Counted from the first letter of the stretch, positions 36,805-48,414 are shown. The stretch: DNA of 64,000 nt from Quercus robur (GCF_932294415.1 NC_065537.1:66788290-66852289), one strand, 5' to 3'. Numbers and translations are program-made. The notes: generated by a model from the letters alone, not told the origin.

Positions 36805-37355
36805 TATTTTATACTCTTATTGAATTAGATATATGTATGAAATTTGGTGTAATTTATTACCTTATTTTTCCTATCCTTATTTGTTGAGCTCTACTTAAAG
36901 GCTCCAAACTAACATTATAGGATATGTTGAATTCGATGAATAACATGGAATTGAGACTTTTCTCCTGACTTCATTCAATCTTAATCAGTACTGATTCCTA
37001 GATTTACTTTCTATATACTTGGTATTGGTTTCAAGCAACTTTAATTACTAATTCTTGGTTTATTTTTATTTTCTTCACTTGTTGAATTTGTGTTACGTCA
37101 CTGCCTATAAATCTAAAATAAGGTTACAATTATATGTAGGGCATAAAATATATACAAAGAGGATTTGATGAGAGAAAAAGTTAAGTTAATAGATATCAAA
37201 ACAACTACGATTGCTTTCAAGCTTAAAAATATAAACAGCTGTCTTCTAGAAGTGTTTTGTCACTAACTCTCTCACTCTGAAATTTGAACCTATAATTTTG
37301 GTAGGTTAAATAAATTTGAATTTATTTTATTCCTCCCATTAAGAATGTTGACATC

Positions 37356-37362
37356 ACTTTCT

Positions 37363-37405
<43 letters not shown>

Positions 37406-37424
37406 AAAAGAAAAAAAGAAAAAA
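37356..37424 (+). mobile_element. Poly(A) micro-insertion, 69 bp
   Basis: ACTTTCTC is followed by a long A run with a few interspersed G. The flanks are exact 15-bp repeats AAGAATGTTGACATC at 37341-37355 and 37425-37439. Confidence 0.8.
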
Positions 37425-38402
37425 AAGAATGTTGACATCTAATCTATATGTTCATAAAAGATTGAACGTTATACACTCAATCTAGTTATCAAAGTTAGCT
37501 CATCCACTAAAGAGAATTCTACTCAACATTTCTTCTAAGGTTTCTTATCATTTGGACATTGTCTTAGATGCAGTTATCCCCAGAATAAAGTCGATCGTTA
37601 TGATGAAAAGTTATAACCTTTAATATATGCAAAGAAATTAGAAATACTTTTCGTTAAGTAAATGAATATGACTTCATAAAAAAGGCCATTGCATCAAATG
37701 GCCTAATTGATCATTTACAAACTAGCTAGCTCTCGCCCCAAATTTCCTCGAGCTTAACAAGAGCAAACTACATATAATTGCTCAATAGAGAATGCCTACT
37801 AATAACAACATAAGTTTATATAGATACATATAATAATTCATTTTGTACACACAGTATTTCTTGAAGGGTAGACACACCAAATACCCCCCAAAAAATAGTG
37901 ATTTTTCTCAAGGGAAATAACCAAAGTGCGACTGCCTAAGAAATTTTAGTGACATAACATAAGTGATATCGTCACAAAATTTCCCCTTCTTTGGTTGAAC
38001 TCCTGGAACTGATGTGATCTAATGGATCTTATTTTATTTTTGTTCTTATTTGTTGTTCAATGAATTTTTGAGTCAGTTTATCAAAATAACGATCAAGTGA
38101 TGCCTAGAAATGATTGGTCCAAGAGAATATCATCCAAATTATTACAGGAATTGTTCCAACAGCAAACAAGCTAGTCTTGGCCCAAAAAAAAAAAAACATC
38201 AATTCCATAGACAGACTTTCCTGAATATTAGGAACGTTCCTAGATTTTATCTTGAGGGATTTAAGGGAGATAAATTAAAGTTGGTTAGTATTTTATTTAT
38301 TACTATAATAATAATAATAATTATTATTATTATTAACCCGCAGGTCCACCAAGATCACATGGATATAACAATTATCTTTGGAGTTAAAATCTTATTTAAT
38401 CT

Positions 38403-38417
38403 TCAAAATAGAAAAAC
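38403..38417 (+). mobile_element. 15-bp A-rich insertion in 17-bp direct repeat
   Basis: TCAAAATAGAAAAAC lies between two exact 17-bp repeats AAAATCTTATTTAATCT (38386-38402 and 38418-38434). The insert is shorter than its own duplication. It may be retroposition or a templated double-strand break repair product. Confidence 0.6.
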
Positions 38418-38502
38418 AAAATCTTATTTAATCTAAGTATACATTCTTTACTAAGATTTAAAGACAAGTTCATCATTGACCCTTCAAGATTGAATTAGAT
38501 AT

Positions 38503-38522
38503 CCTATTAAAAAAAAATACTA
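38503..38522 (+). mobile_element. A-rich micro-insertion, 20 bp
   Basis: CCTATT, 9 A and TACTA lie between TTGAATTAGATAT (38490-38502) and TTCAATTAGATAT (38523-38535), 13 bp with one mismatch. Confidence 0.6.
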
Positions 38523-38901
38523 TTCAATTAGATATAATATATTCACTCATTTTTCTCAACTGCTTAAAATTTGGAAGACCTTTTGATAGATTTTGTGGCT
38601 TGCTTATAGATTATTCATAAACTATAATACTATACATATTACTTACTCCATGATGGTCAGTGAGCAGAAATTAACCGAACAAACCACATCTTCTAAAGAA
38701 GAAAAAAGAAGTTCCATCCATAAAAGATCAACATCCACCTCAAAATCCATCTCAGAAAGTCAGAAACCAAAGTTCACAACCATTAACAAGCACAACAAAT
38801 TAAACAAGCAAGTACACAGTAGATGATTAGTAATTGTACAAAGATTTTGAGGTCTAAAAGGGATGCCCTAACCTTAATTCTCCTGAACCAAATTAGGTCA
38901 A

Positions 38902-39738
38902 TTAATAAGGCTGCCGTCCACCCGAGTTCCCGGCCCAACCATCGCCCGATAACTGACCACCATTCGGCATGTTAAGCGGCAGATTAAAGAACGGCAGCCC
39001 CGAAGACGGGTCCGGAAATGGATTATTAATTCCACCACCACCATAGGATTGTGAGACTTGCTGCTGCTGCTGCTGCTGCTGATCTTGCTGTAGCGATGAT
39101 TCTTCTTGCTCATCTAACGGCAACCTCTCATAAGCCACATTAGTGAACGACGAAGCAATGATGATTACGGGTCCCGAGGCGATCAAAGCTCCGGCGACGT
39201 TACCTCCGACGACTTGCCCTTGTCCTCCAGCCAAATATATGGTCAAACTAGTGGCGCCAGGCGGAGCAGGAGGTGGTAAGAAAGAACCTGACAGTGATAG
39301 TATCTCGAAACGGCCTGGTAGCGTGACAACGGCGCCAGAAGCTGAGGGTTGCCGGAGACTTACGTTTGTGACGGTCCCCGTCCCGCTTAGAACACAGATC
39401 CCACGTTGACGCTTGCGAGCGTAGGTGGCGATGGAGTCAAACACGTCGCAGCCGGTTGTGACCTCCAAGATATGAGCTCGGAGAGTGTTTGCACTTTCTC
39501 TTGTGATTATCACAGGAGGTTTTGGCTTGTTTTTGGAACCTGGGGGTCGACCTCTTGGTCTGCGACCCCCAATATCGCCTGAACCAGTGGGGTTAGGGTT
39601 GACCAACTCGAGCTCTTGTGGAATATTGTTGTTGTTGTGGTCGTTTTCTTCATGATCATCGTCGTTGTTGTGTTGTCTTTGGAGGTTAAGGTGTTGAACA
39701 AAGCGAGAAGATGCTGAGCCCAAGTCTAAGCCAGCCAT
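38902..39738 (-). CDS. AT-hook motif nuclear-localized (AHL) protein, clade A
   Basis: A single uninterrupted frame encodes 278 residues. It starts [20 protein letters not shown], followed by an acidic Asn/Asp-rich stretch. A type I AT-hook [17 protein letters not shown] lies at about 59-75 and binds the minor groove of AT-rich DNA. The PPC/DUF296 domain (about 84-207) carries the [12 protein letters not shown] motif at 142-153, needed in the family for trimer formation and partner contact. One AT-hook, no introns and this motif place it in clade A. The tail has a poly-Gln run (217-227) and Gly/Pro-rich sequence. Family members repress hypocotyl elongation and affect flowering, hormone and defence genes in the nucleus. 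The start and tail resemble the AHL23/AHL24 subgroup, an inference without alignment. The 5' leader (39739-39780) is GA/CT-rich, usual for plants. Confidence 0.93.
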   Translation of the reverse strand: MAGLDLGSASSRFVQHLNLQRQHNNDDDHEENDHNNNNIPQELELVNPNPTGSGDIGGRRPRGRPPGSKNKPKPPVIITRESANTLRAHILEVTTGCDVFDSIATYARKRQRGICVLSGTGTVTNVSLRQPSASGAVVTLPGRFEILSLSGSFLPPPAPPGATSLTIYLAGGQGQVVGGNVAGALIASGPVIIIASSFTNVAYERLPLDEQEESSLQQDQQQQQQQQVSQSYGGGGINNPFPDPSSGLPFFNLPLNMPNGGQLSGDGWAGNSGGRQPY

Positions 39739-40275
39739 ACACAGATCGAGCTAAAGCTCTATAGAAAGAGAGAGAGAAAACACACAAAAAACCAAAAGAG
39801 AAAAAAAAAAAAATTATAGTAAAAAATGTAAAGTGAAATTCAGAATATTAATAATAATAATTAGTGGGGTTTAATATTTTAAGGTTGTTTTTAAAGAAAA
39901 TGAGAGATCATGATGATTGAAAACCCTAGAGTAAAAGAAAAGAAAAAGGGGAATCGGAGAGGTGCAGAGAGGTGAGAAGGGAAATAGGGAAGAGAAGAGG
40001 GAAAGAGATAAAAGGGTGTAGCAGAAGTAGCCATTCCCACTTGTTCTCAACCAAAAAAGTAAACTTGTATTAAAAAAACAACAAAAATATTATCTTGTAG
40101 ATTATGTTCTTGATTGGTGGTTTAGTTTAATTTATTTTCTAATGAGCTTTTTAAAAAGTAATGTAAAACATGGGGTGAATTGTTTGATGTATATGTCTAT
40201 GTCCAAGGATGCATCGTGCTTGGCCCCAAAAACATAAAAAATATTTTTTGGGTTTTAATTTTTTATTAGGCCAAT

Positions 40276-40277
<2 letters not shown>

Positions 40278-40317
<40 letters not shown>
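40278..40317. repeat. (GA)n microsatellite
   Basis: About 18 GA units lie 540 bp upstream of the AHL start codon on the minus strand. Confidence 0.9.
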
Positions 40318-40321
<4 letters not shown>

Positions 40322-40807
40322 GTACCTCATTTTGTGGTGTATAATAATTAATTACGTACTGAATGATACAGTGAGTTGAAACTTGAACAGGCTTTACTTG
40401 GTTTTAATCTACAGCTATAGAGCAAAAAAATGAATTAGTAAATGATTTGGATTTGTCAATGATAATGAAACTTATCAAGGAAATAAGATTAAACGTGCAC
40501 AAGCACGTGTATGTGAGGACTTTGTTGTGAGCCAATGAACTTTTTATGAGAATTAAGGATTAGACTCTGAATCTATAAGCGATTTTACCTGTGTTTTAAC
40601 TTTCAAACATTAGTGATCTTCATCATTTCTAATAAGATATAGATGTTTTGAAAGCTCACCAAAAAGAAAGAGAAATGTTTAATTATTTTAATAAACTGTA
40701 CCTCAAGAAAACACTAATATGTTAGTAATGGTCCCCATTCAGCGGCACTCTTTTTGATTAATCTGGAATATAGTATTTACGTTGGATTAGATGCCACCAA
40801 CCATTTG

Positions 40808-40837
40808 TTGTTTTGGTTTTTTTTTTTTTTTTGGAGG
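40808..40837 (-). mobile_element. Poly(T) micro-insertion
   Basis: A 30-bp insert (TTGTTTTGG, a T run, GGAGG) lies between ACCAACCATTTG (40796-40807) and ACCAACCACTTG (40838-40849), 12 bp with one mismatch. Confidence 0.55.
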
Positions 40838-42173
40838 ACCAACCACTTGGTGTTTAAATGGTGAGGGATATCATAGTTGCTCACTTGCTCGCAGACCACG
40901 ACGGAAAAAGAGGGACTCGACTTTCTATTCATTTATATTGGAATTGTTTATGGAATAGAGAACATTGTGAGAGAGAAAGGATAAATTAAGACCCGAAGTG
41001 AAAGATTATTGTTTTGGTTCAGTTGACTGTCTATGCCAGCACACACAAAGTCTCATTAGTATATGAAATTATTGGGTTACAACAAAAAACTACTAAGAGT
41101 ATATAGAGAGAGACTAGTTCTAAACTAACCATAATTATTAATTGTAGTCAAAGTTATGATGTTCAGTACAAGTGATGTAGTAGAACAAGTTGTACAAATA
41201 ACATTGAATTTAGACTAACATCTCAAACATCTCCCTCAAACTAAAATCTCTAACATCTCTCAATTTGTCAATTTAGATTAATAGACACCATATATATATG
41301 GCAACGGGCAGTGGATAGACGATGGTTTCTATTGCTAGATGTTATGGTTGTATTAGTGACTCGAATAATAATATCAGTAGATGAAGGTATCATGAGTGGC
41401 AGGACGAAAGTGAAAACAACAATCAGAATGGCGAAAACGATTGTGGGCTATGTCACCAACACTGGTCCACTAGTGGACTAAGTTCCAAAACTCCTAACCA
41501 GTATTTTGGGAATAAAGATAATTCCTCGTAATAATAATTATATGATGTATGTGAGATGAGAAAATTTTACACATGCTTGGAGGAATAGTCATCAAGCACT
41601 CTCAATTAGTTTTGGACACACATGATATAAAAGAAAATAATAATAACAATGTAAAAAAAAATTACAATATTTTCAACATGTAAATGAAGTATTTTAAGTG
41701 TGGGTTTGGATTCACGTTCACGTTCACATTAACGTTTCCTTGCGTTTGCACGTTTTCAACGTTTTTTTTTTTCTTTTTTCTTTTTTTTTTTTAAAAGACC
41801 AGCGCTTGGTGCACTGTTCATGGGACATGAATAGTGCACCAAGGCATATGAACAGTAAAAAAAAATAATGAACAGTAATTTTTCACCCATTTAAAAATTA
41901 TTTTACTATAGTGTTTTCAGTTTTCAATTTTTAGTTTTCAGCAAAATAAGTTGTATTAAAACGGACCCTAAAACTAATAAATGTATAAAGAAAGAGTCAA
42001 CCAAACTTAATATATATGTTCTAAGACTAAGAAAATTATTGCATCTTTCTCCGTCATTAATCAAAAGCAAAGTGTAGAATAAAAAACAAGCTATCTTGCC
42101 TTAATTACTTAAGCATAGCATAAAGAAAAAAACGTGGATTTATTCTATTTTTTCAATTAAGCCATTACTCATG

Positions 42174-42558
42174 AGAGAATTAAGTCATGCTATTCTTATT
42201 TTATTTTAATTCATTATAAATAGGGGTGTCCATAAGTTGGGTGGGTTTTGGTTGAGGGTAAAACCGTCACTCAACCCGCTCATGTCAGGTGAGGAAGTCT
42301 TGGACCCGTCATTGACCACCCACTACTTCGGGTGATCGGTCGAAAGTTGTTTGGACAATACTTTATTCAAATCACAAAATTGGATATAAACACAGATCAC
42401 CCGATTTAGTGGGTGGTCAACGACGGGTCCAAGACTTCCTCACCTGACATGAGCGAGTTGAGTGACGGTTTTACCCTCAACCAAAACCCACCCAACCTAT
42501 GGACACCCCTATTTACAATGAATTAAAATAAAATAAGAATAGCATGACTTAATTCTCT
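42174..42558. repeat. Foldback element: about 165-bp arms
   Basis: The left arm (about 42174-42341) and right arm (about 42393-42558) are near-perfect reverse complements. Both contain AATTAAGTCATGCTATTC, ATAGGGGTGTCCATA, GTGACGGTTTTACCCTCAAC and GACGGGTCCAAGACTTCC in opposite senses. The visible differences are single bases. The spacer is about 50 bp. The transcript would form one long hairpin. There is no coding sequence and no clear target duplication. It could be a MITE-type foldback or a small-RNA hairpin locus. Confidence 0.85.
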
Positions 42559-44141
42559 ACCTATAAATCTCAAAAATCTAGTAATACAAATCCCAAAAAA
42601 ATCTGTGTTTATATCCAAAATTGAGAAATATCTAACTAATAAATCTCAAAAATCACAGTCAAATTCCAAATCCATGAAATAAATTGGACATAAACACAAA
42701 TCAATTAAATTAAACCCCAAATCCAACAATTTTTTTTTTCCTCAAATCTAGTAATACAAATCCCCTAAACAAAACCAAATAATTTGGGAAACAAATCATC
42801 GCAAAGGTGAAGAGAGACATCATCCACAAAGGGGATTTTAGGAGATTAATCGGAAAAGATATGGGTTGTGCTGCATGGGTATTGATCCCTCTCTCATGCA
42901 CCATGCCATGATCGAGTGAGCGAGAGCCTTAAGAGAGAGATCTAATAAATGAAATGAAATGAAATTCCTGGATTTGAAGGGATGAGATAATGCTACATGT
43001 CAATCATCTGAATGAAGTAATCTAGACACTTAATTAGAAGATGACCGATATACAAAGGCAACATTTTTAAAAAATTTTTGGACTGGCCGATTTTTACGGG
43101 TTTCAAATTATAACACCAGCCACTCGACCCATTTTGCAGCCAGTTTCTCTTGCCTGATCGAATCGGGTAGTGATATGGCCGGCTAGATTTTTTTTCGGAT
43201 CCGAGTGGATTTGGAGAGCCCTAATTGTAGAGTTAACATCATTGGAAAAATATTATGGGATATGACCTATTTTAAGAAGCAATATTCAAATACTTTTTTC
43301 AGACACACATATTTGAATGAGCCATCTAATATATTTATTTATTTTTTTAAAAATTCAACATGTACATTATTATTATTATTTTTTTAAATCATGTGCTTTG
43401 AGGAGGATATGACCATTGGGCCCACTTGGCCCTTTAGTGGCTCCGCCACTAATTTAATAACTGATATATGTACAACAGAAAATTGTAAAAGGTTACATTT
43501 TTACAACACGAAAAACTACTGTACTACAAAGAGTCTATTAAGTTATAAAGAGATTAATAATAGATTAACCATAGATTAATCATAGGATTAAGTACAAATC
43601 ATGGTGTGTAGTGTGTACTACAACTAGTGTGTAATAATATAAGTTGTATAGATTCTATAGATGTATTGAATGTAGACTATTGTGTTTTTAAAAATTGTTC
43701 AAATGGGGCCAAAGGATAAGCATAAAACAAGGGGACTAAGCGACCAACATTGCCTCGAAAACAAAAGGGACAAAAGAAAATGAAAAGAGAAGCCAGTTTG
43801 TTCAAATCGTCCAAAACCCCTAATTATTAGTGTTTTATCTTCTCCACCGCCACTTCGTTTCTTTCCTTTTTCCTTTTTATTTTTCCCCATCAAACAAGAC
43901 AACCCAATATTATAACATGTCATGAATCGAGCAAACTAAAATCCAAAATCTATAATGTACCATATGTCAAACATATTACATATTTTGAGATGAACTATCT
44001 CTTCATATAGGAAACATAAAATATATGGCTTGTGTCATAGAAAACATAAAATATACTTTCTTATGGACTAATAAAACATATGGCTTGTGTCATGTACAGT
44101 TGCCAATTAGTTCAGTTGATAATAAACAAATATACTATTAG
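42559..44141. other. Intergenic, no gene recognised
   Basis: Repeated motifs AATCTAGTAATACAAATCCC (about 42575 and 42748) are present. The right end of a hAT-like element is seen near 43405-43452. No gene was recognised. Confidence 0.5.
43405..43452 (+). mobile_element. hAT-like terminus, orphan right end
   Basis: GGGCCCACTTGGCCC followed by TTTAGTGGCTCCGCCACT reads on the minus strand as AGTGGCGGAGCCACTAAAGG, close to the CAGGGGCGGAGCC-type ends of plant hAT elements. No matching left end or 8-bp duplication was found. Confidence 0.35.
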
Positions 44142-44196
44142 ATGAGGAGACCCAAAATAAACCTATCAAAATCTATACTTAACTATAATGTGGGAC

Positions 44197-44222
44197 CTTT
44201 CTCAAAAAAAAAAAAAAAAAAA
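44197..44222 (+). mobile_element. Poly(A) micro-insertion with paralogous empty site
   Basis: CTTTCTC followed by 19 A lies between exact 16-bp repeats AACTATAATGTGGGAC (44181-44196 and 44223-44238). Copy B has a single AACTATAATGTGGGAC at 51027-51042 and no insert. Confidence 0.88.
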
Positions 44223-44308
44223 AACTATAATGTGGGACTTTCCAAGAATTTGAACCGAAGACTATATCTTAAAAATTCAATAATGTTTAAGCACATTAAA
44301 AGTATTAA

Positions 44309-44333
44309 ATCTTTTTTTTTTTTGAGAGATAAT
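44309..44333 (-). mobile_element. Poly(A) micro-insertion with SINE-like tail
   Basis: The minus-strand reading is ATTATCTCTC followed by an A run and GAT. It is flanked by AAGTATTAA at 44300-44308 and 44334-44342. ATTATCTCT is the same 3' end as the SINE at 29324. Copy B near 51103-51112 has no insert. Confidence 0.75.
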
Positions 44334-44480
44334 AAGTATTAATTAACTCATTTGAATGTACTCTTTCTACACTTGTTTATATTCAATTACTATACAAATC
44401 AAACTTTGTTTCCTAATTGTTCCATCTAAAAATATAATAATTAAAAGGAATTGACCACTATTTATGATTGATATCAAAAG

Positions 44481-44501
44481 TTTTTTTTTTTTTTGATAAA
44501 C
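44481..44501 (-). mobile_element. Poly(A) micro-insertion, shared by both repeat copies
   Basis: The minus-strand reading is GTTTATC followed by 14 A, between exact 10-bp repeats ATATCAAAAG (44471-44480 and 44502-44511). Copy B at 51241-51290 has a related but longer and mutated T-rich insert, so this insertion probably predates the duplication. Confidence 0.6.
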
Positions 44502-45222
44502 ATATCAAAAGTCTTCTTAATAGGGAGGCACAACTTAGAAACAAATAAATAAGTTACATGTCCCTTTTCATTTGATTTGGTCAAAAACTATTTGTTAACT
44601 AGGTCTTGGTATGCTACGGCCCACATTTGTTGCAATTCTATCATGTCAACTGATGAAAGAATTTTCACCAAAAATAATCTGATGAAAGGATGGTGCCGTA
44701 CCTGATGGTATGAAGCTTTAGGTTTATGGAAAAGTTTACATGGTCAAATCTAGCAATATCTTTAAAGAACCCTTTTTTTTTTTTTTCTTTTTCCTTTTTC
44801 ATCTTCTTTTTTGATTTCTGTGTTGAATAAGTACCAAAAAATAAAAGATGCCTAACTATAACACGTAATTATAAAAAATTAATGTAATTTTTTAATTTGA
44901 ATTTATTTATTGTTAATTAATAAGATTATACAAGAATTGATTTTTTAAAAAACTAAGTAAATTGCTAGATTTAGCGTGCGCTAGTTATTAGGAACAAATG
45001 TATTAAACGTGTGTAATATATATTCAAATAGAGTGTTAATTTTTAGGAAAAAAATGTTTTTTTTTTATTTTTTATGGGAAGAAAAAAAAGTTTATTTGGT
45101 AATTTTTTTGGAACTTTATTGAATTAAAATTTTAAGCCTATTTTTTATTTTTTAATAATAATAATTATCTAATTAGATTATGGGTATTTTTGATATTTTT
45201 TTCTTAAAATTTAACTAACTTT

Positions 45223-45246
45223 CACTCTCAATAAAAAAAAAAAAAA
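45223..45246 (+). mobile_element. Poly(A) micro-insertion
   Basis: CACTCTCAAT followed by about 14 A lies between AAATTTAACTAACTTT (45207-45222) and AAATTTAATTAACTTT (45247-45262), 16 bp with one mismatch. The head CACTCTC is close to the AACTCTCT end of the SINE at 60181. Confidence 0.7.
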
Positions 45247-45455
45247 AAATTTAATTAACTTTATGAATCCTCTTAATATATAGAGATATATGGAGATTAA
45301 TATATAGAGATATATGGAGATAAGCAAAGGGAATAATGATAACAAGGGAATAAACAAATGGTGTCTCTTGTCTTTTTCCTTTCCCTCTTACTAAGGTTCT
45401 ACCATATCTTTAATTTAAAGACACCATTTGGTTGTGATGTATAACTCATAGTAAG

Positions 45456-45477
45456 TTTTTTTTTTTTTTTGAGAGAT
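45456..45477 (-). mobile_element. Poly(A) micro-insertion
   Basis: The minus-strand reading is ATCTCTC followed by 15 A, between exact 13-bp repeats AACTCATAGTAAG (45443-45455 and 45478-45490). Confidence 0.8.
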
Positions 45478-46255
45478 AACTCATAGTAAGTTGAATAGTT
45501 GGTATATTATATATACCCTCTTCTAATCTAATCATAGTATTTTAATATTTCTTTCAAATCGGTATTCAACTTCCTTTTTGTAATCTTGACACTTTTCAAG
45601 AAAAAAAGAACTTCATTTTTTTAACATTAAATATATTTGTCCATATCAAAAAAAGGGAAAATTATTACATAGTCCGGCACTACAGATCAGTCAATTAAAT
45701 GTTGACACGTTATTAATGGAATTCTTATAACTTCACAAGCCGTTGGGGATTTATTTCAAATTGAAATTTAAATAAAAAATTTCAGCGGGTGCTTTTTACG
45801 TTTCAGGCAACTCAAAATCTTAAACCCACATAAACTCATCTCTAATCTCAAACCCATGACTTTCTCTCTTCCTCTCAATTCTTTCTCTCTTCCACTGAAA
45901 CCCACTATCTCTCATCGTTCTCCATGGATTTGGTCTCCGAGATGAGATCGCTCTTGACAAGTTGAAACTCATTATTGATGATTTGAATTGCGTATATTTT
46001 GGGATTAACAATTTCTTGTTTGGGGATTAGGTTGCAATGTCATTAGGATTTGCATTTTCCCCAACTGGGTCTTGTGTTTTAATTTGTACTTGTAGATGTT
46101 TGACTTTGTTTATGTATTGCTTAATCTTATTGTTGATGCACTCTCTATTACAGCAACTGGGATTCTTTGATTGTATCAAAGTTTTAAAAGATTCTATTCA
46201 TCAAAATGTGTAAGACAAATGTAGCCTTAATGTTGCTTATATCTATAATGTATTA

Positions 46256-46894
46256 CTCCTATTTAAAGGACTTCTTTTCTTTGGGATACTCATTTTTTTG
46301 GTTAAAAAAAACCCCTATACCCTTATAATTAAGTAGAGACAAAACTAAAGGACAATCTGATAAAAATACAACTAAAACTCCCACTAAAATATTGTCTAAA
46401 AAATAGGGCCACTCCTTTATTGATTTTTAAATTGCTTTATCAACTTATAAATTATATTTACAAAATAAAAATTATATATATAAATAAACAGCAAGACTTA
46501 GGTACATTACTTAGGTGCTGTTTTTTAGGTTTCCTTCTTAAAATTCTGTCATATAAATTTTTTCTCATGAGATGGAAGTGTATGTTTTGATTAAGTAACC
46601 TCATGGCTGAATCTTAAGAAGAGAACCTAAAGAACAGTACCTAAAGTACTATACCTAAGTTTTGTCCTAAAATAAAAACACAATTTTTCCTACAAAAGGT
46701 ATTATTTAAGGGGCTTCATCTGTTTGGGATCCTCATTTTTTTTGTTCAAAAATGTCTCTATACTTTTATGTTTAATTAGAAACAAAACTAAAAAACAATC
46801 TGGTAAAAATACACCATTTAAACATTGCCTAAAAAATAGGATCACTCTTTTATTAATTTTCAAATTATTTTATCTACTTATAAATTAGATTCTC

Positions 46895-46895
<1 letters not shown>
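46256..46895 (+). repeat. Direct repeat pair (46256-46465 and 46703-46895)
   Basis: Two diverged copies share GG(A/T)CTTC...TTTGGGAT, ACAAAACTAAA, ACAATCTG(A/G)TAAAAATAC and CTTATAAATTA in order. They are non-coding. The second copy leads into the A/TA tract that received the solo LTR at 46934. Confidence 0.7.
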
Positions 46896-46932
<37 letters not shown>

Positions 46933-46933
46933 T

Positions 46934-47763
46934 TGTAAGGATCCGATTTGAGTTCCTAGCCCAGCACATGGATGGACTTAGGTCCAAGAAGTCCAAAATA
47001 ATGAATTTGTAGAGGAATGGGTTGGAAAACTGGGTTTTAGTTGGTCAAACAACGAGCTAGATAGGTTTGATAACAAAAAGATGAAAATGGACAACTGTAA
47101 AATGAAGAAAGAACGTCCTCAGCGAAATCCGAGGACAATAGTTCTTATATAATGCTCTTAGATAATGTCACAAGTTTGATTGTGGATTGTTACAGTATTT
47201 CTTTTCTCAATTTTCCGATCCCTCATCTTGTTTTCTCCTTCTTCTTTTATACTCTTTTCCCTTTTCATCTCTACCTTCCACCTGTATGCTAGATGTTTAG
47301 GGCTAATACTTGTCCCATCGATACTTGTCCCATCAGTACTTCTCATAGGATCTCAGGTAGTAGCTGTAAGGTTGAAATACACTGTTCAGGTATCACTTCT
47401 ACATTAATGCAGCCAGGGGATTAGCTGCAGTGCATTTAATGCGGAAGTAGCAGCTTTCTCTCTAGATATTTTGGGGCTCATCCTTATCTTATATCTCTGC
47501 AGTGCTTGTTCGCCCCAACTGAATTTCAGGGGTTGTCATCCTTGCTGTCATTCCATCTTCCAGGACCTCAGCCAAGTTTAGCTGAGGAAGTTTTCATCCT
47601 CAGCACATTCTCCGAAGCCATTATGACCAAACCTCACCTTTTATTCATCAGCACAATCTCCTCTGACGAAGACATCTGCTCCTCGGGCAAGTCCTCGTTC
47701 TCGGCTTGGGCCACAGGCCCAATATATGAATAAACAATGGATTTCTGGGTCCAAGGGCCCTAC

Positions 47764-47764
<1 letters not shown>
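46934..47764. mobile_element. Solo LTR, 831 bp, inserted in a (TA)n tract
   Basis: It begins TGTAAGGATCCGATTTGAG and ends CCAAGGGCCCTACA. Both sides carry TATAT (46929-46933 and 47765-47769), an apparent 5-bp target duplication, although the site lies in a TA repeat and would match by chance. The body is GC-richer than the flanks, with forms of TCCTCAGC and CGAGGAC. The open frames inside (for example 47506-47733) are not gag or pol. Confidence 0.75.
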
Positions 47765-47795
<31 letters not shown>

Positions 47796-47981
47796 AAAAC
47801 AAAGGTTTTTCTTCTTTTTTTTTGCTACAAAATAAACGTGTAATATTTGTTGATTTTTTGAAGCTAGTCTCATGACATTTGTGGTTGTATTCGTAGTTCT
47901 AAATGTGTAAGTAAACCTCAAATTGGAATGAACGAAAAACTATGACACTTAAAAAAAAAAAAAAAAAAACAAAAAAAAAAA

Positions 47982-48018
47982 GCCTCATCGCACGCGAAGC
48001 GCATGTGATGAGGCTAGT
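47982..48018 (+). mobile_element. Candidate Helitron 3' end
   Basis: A stem of about 15 bp (GCCTCATCGCACGCG with CGCATGTGATGAGGC, two mismatches) ends in CTAG followed by T. A GC-rich hairpin next to CTRR with insertion before T is the usual Helitron terminus. No 5' TC end or Rep/helicase gene was found, so the extent is unknown. Confidence 0.45.
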
Positions 48019-48390
48019 GTATTATGAATGGCCTTCTAATGAGTTCCATTGAAATTAATTAGGATGATTGACATTATAATGAAATTCAAATTTAGGGATG
48101 GACCATGTTTGAGTCTCAATTACCGTTTTACTTTAGGAAGAGTTAGTAGATTATTTCAATTGTACTTCATTATCAGTTAGCTAGTTTAGTTGGCTTGAAT
48201 TGCGGATAGGAAGGTTATATTAAGGGGTAACTTTTGAAGAAAAAAAACCAAGCAGTTAATAACGTTATTTTTTTCATAACATCACATGCTAATATCATGA
48301 TGATGTGTGAATACAAAACCTGAGTTCTTAAAGATCAACTAGATGCGTGTAAATAACTTTCTTAAGCTGTGAATAAATAGTGTGTAGAAC

Positions 48391-48414
48391 ATTCCATCAA
48401 AAAAAAAAAAAAAA
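48391..48414 (+). mobile_element. Poly(A) micro-insertion
   Basis: ATTCCATC followed by about 16 A lies between AAATAGTGTGTAGAAC (48375-48390) and AAATAGTGTGCAGGAC (48415-48430), 16 bp with two mismatches. Confidence 0.65.

Larger units (their letters stand above)
36805..38889. other. Intergenic, no gene recognised
   Basis: The region contains poly(A)-type micro-insertions at 37356, 38403 and 38503 and an ATA/ATT palindromic tract near 38305-38335. The open frame starting at 38110 has no recognisable similarity and is treated as chance. The last part is the 3' flank of the AHL gene on the minus strand. Confidence 0.5.
39740..42172. other. AHL 5' flank and intergenic sequence
   Basis: A CT-rich leader (minus-strand sense) lies next to the AHL start. 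A (GA)n microsatellite spans about 40278-40317 and a T-run micro-insertion lies at 40808. At 40930-41270 degraded sequence has LTR-leader character without boundaries. No further gene was recognised. Confidence 0.5.
44142..44830 (+). repeat. Dispersed direct repeat, copy A
   Basis: This matches 50991-51540 in the same orientation. Shared blocks include AGGAGACCCAAAATAAACC, AAGAATTTGAACCGAA and GCCCACATTTGTTGCAATTC. Copy A has two poly(A) micro-insertions (44197 and 44309) where copy B is empty. Confidence 0.85.
44831..46255. other. AT-rich intergenic, no gene recognised
   Basis: There are two poly(A) micro-insertions (45223 and 45456). A CT-rich stretch at 45830-45930 resembles a transposon leader. 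The open frame there on the minus strand has no similarity. Confidence 0.5.

Noticed and set aside
38110..38436. 108-codon frame with poly-Ile
   Set aside because: Poly-Ile comes from an ATA/ATT tract, and the frame crosses a micro-insertion target duplication; no similarity.
39143..39409. Plus-strand frame of 88 codons
   Set aside because: Antisense shadow of the PPC domain of the AHL gene.
47506..47733. 75-codon frame
   Set aside because: Lies inside a solo LTR and shows no similarity to gag or pol.
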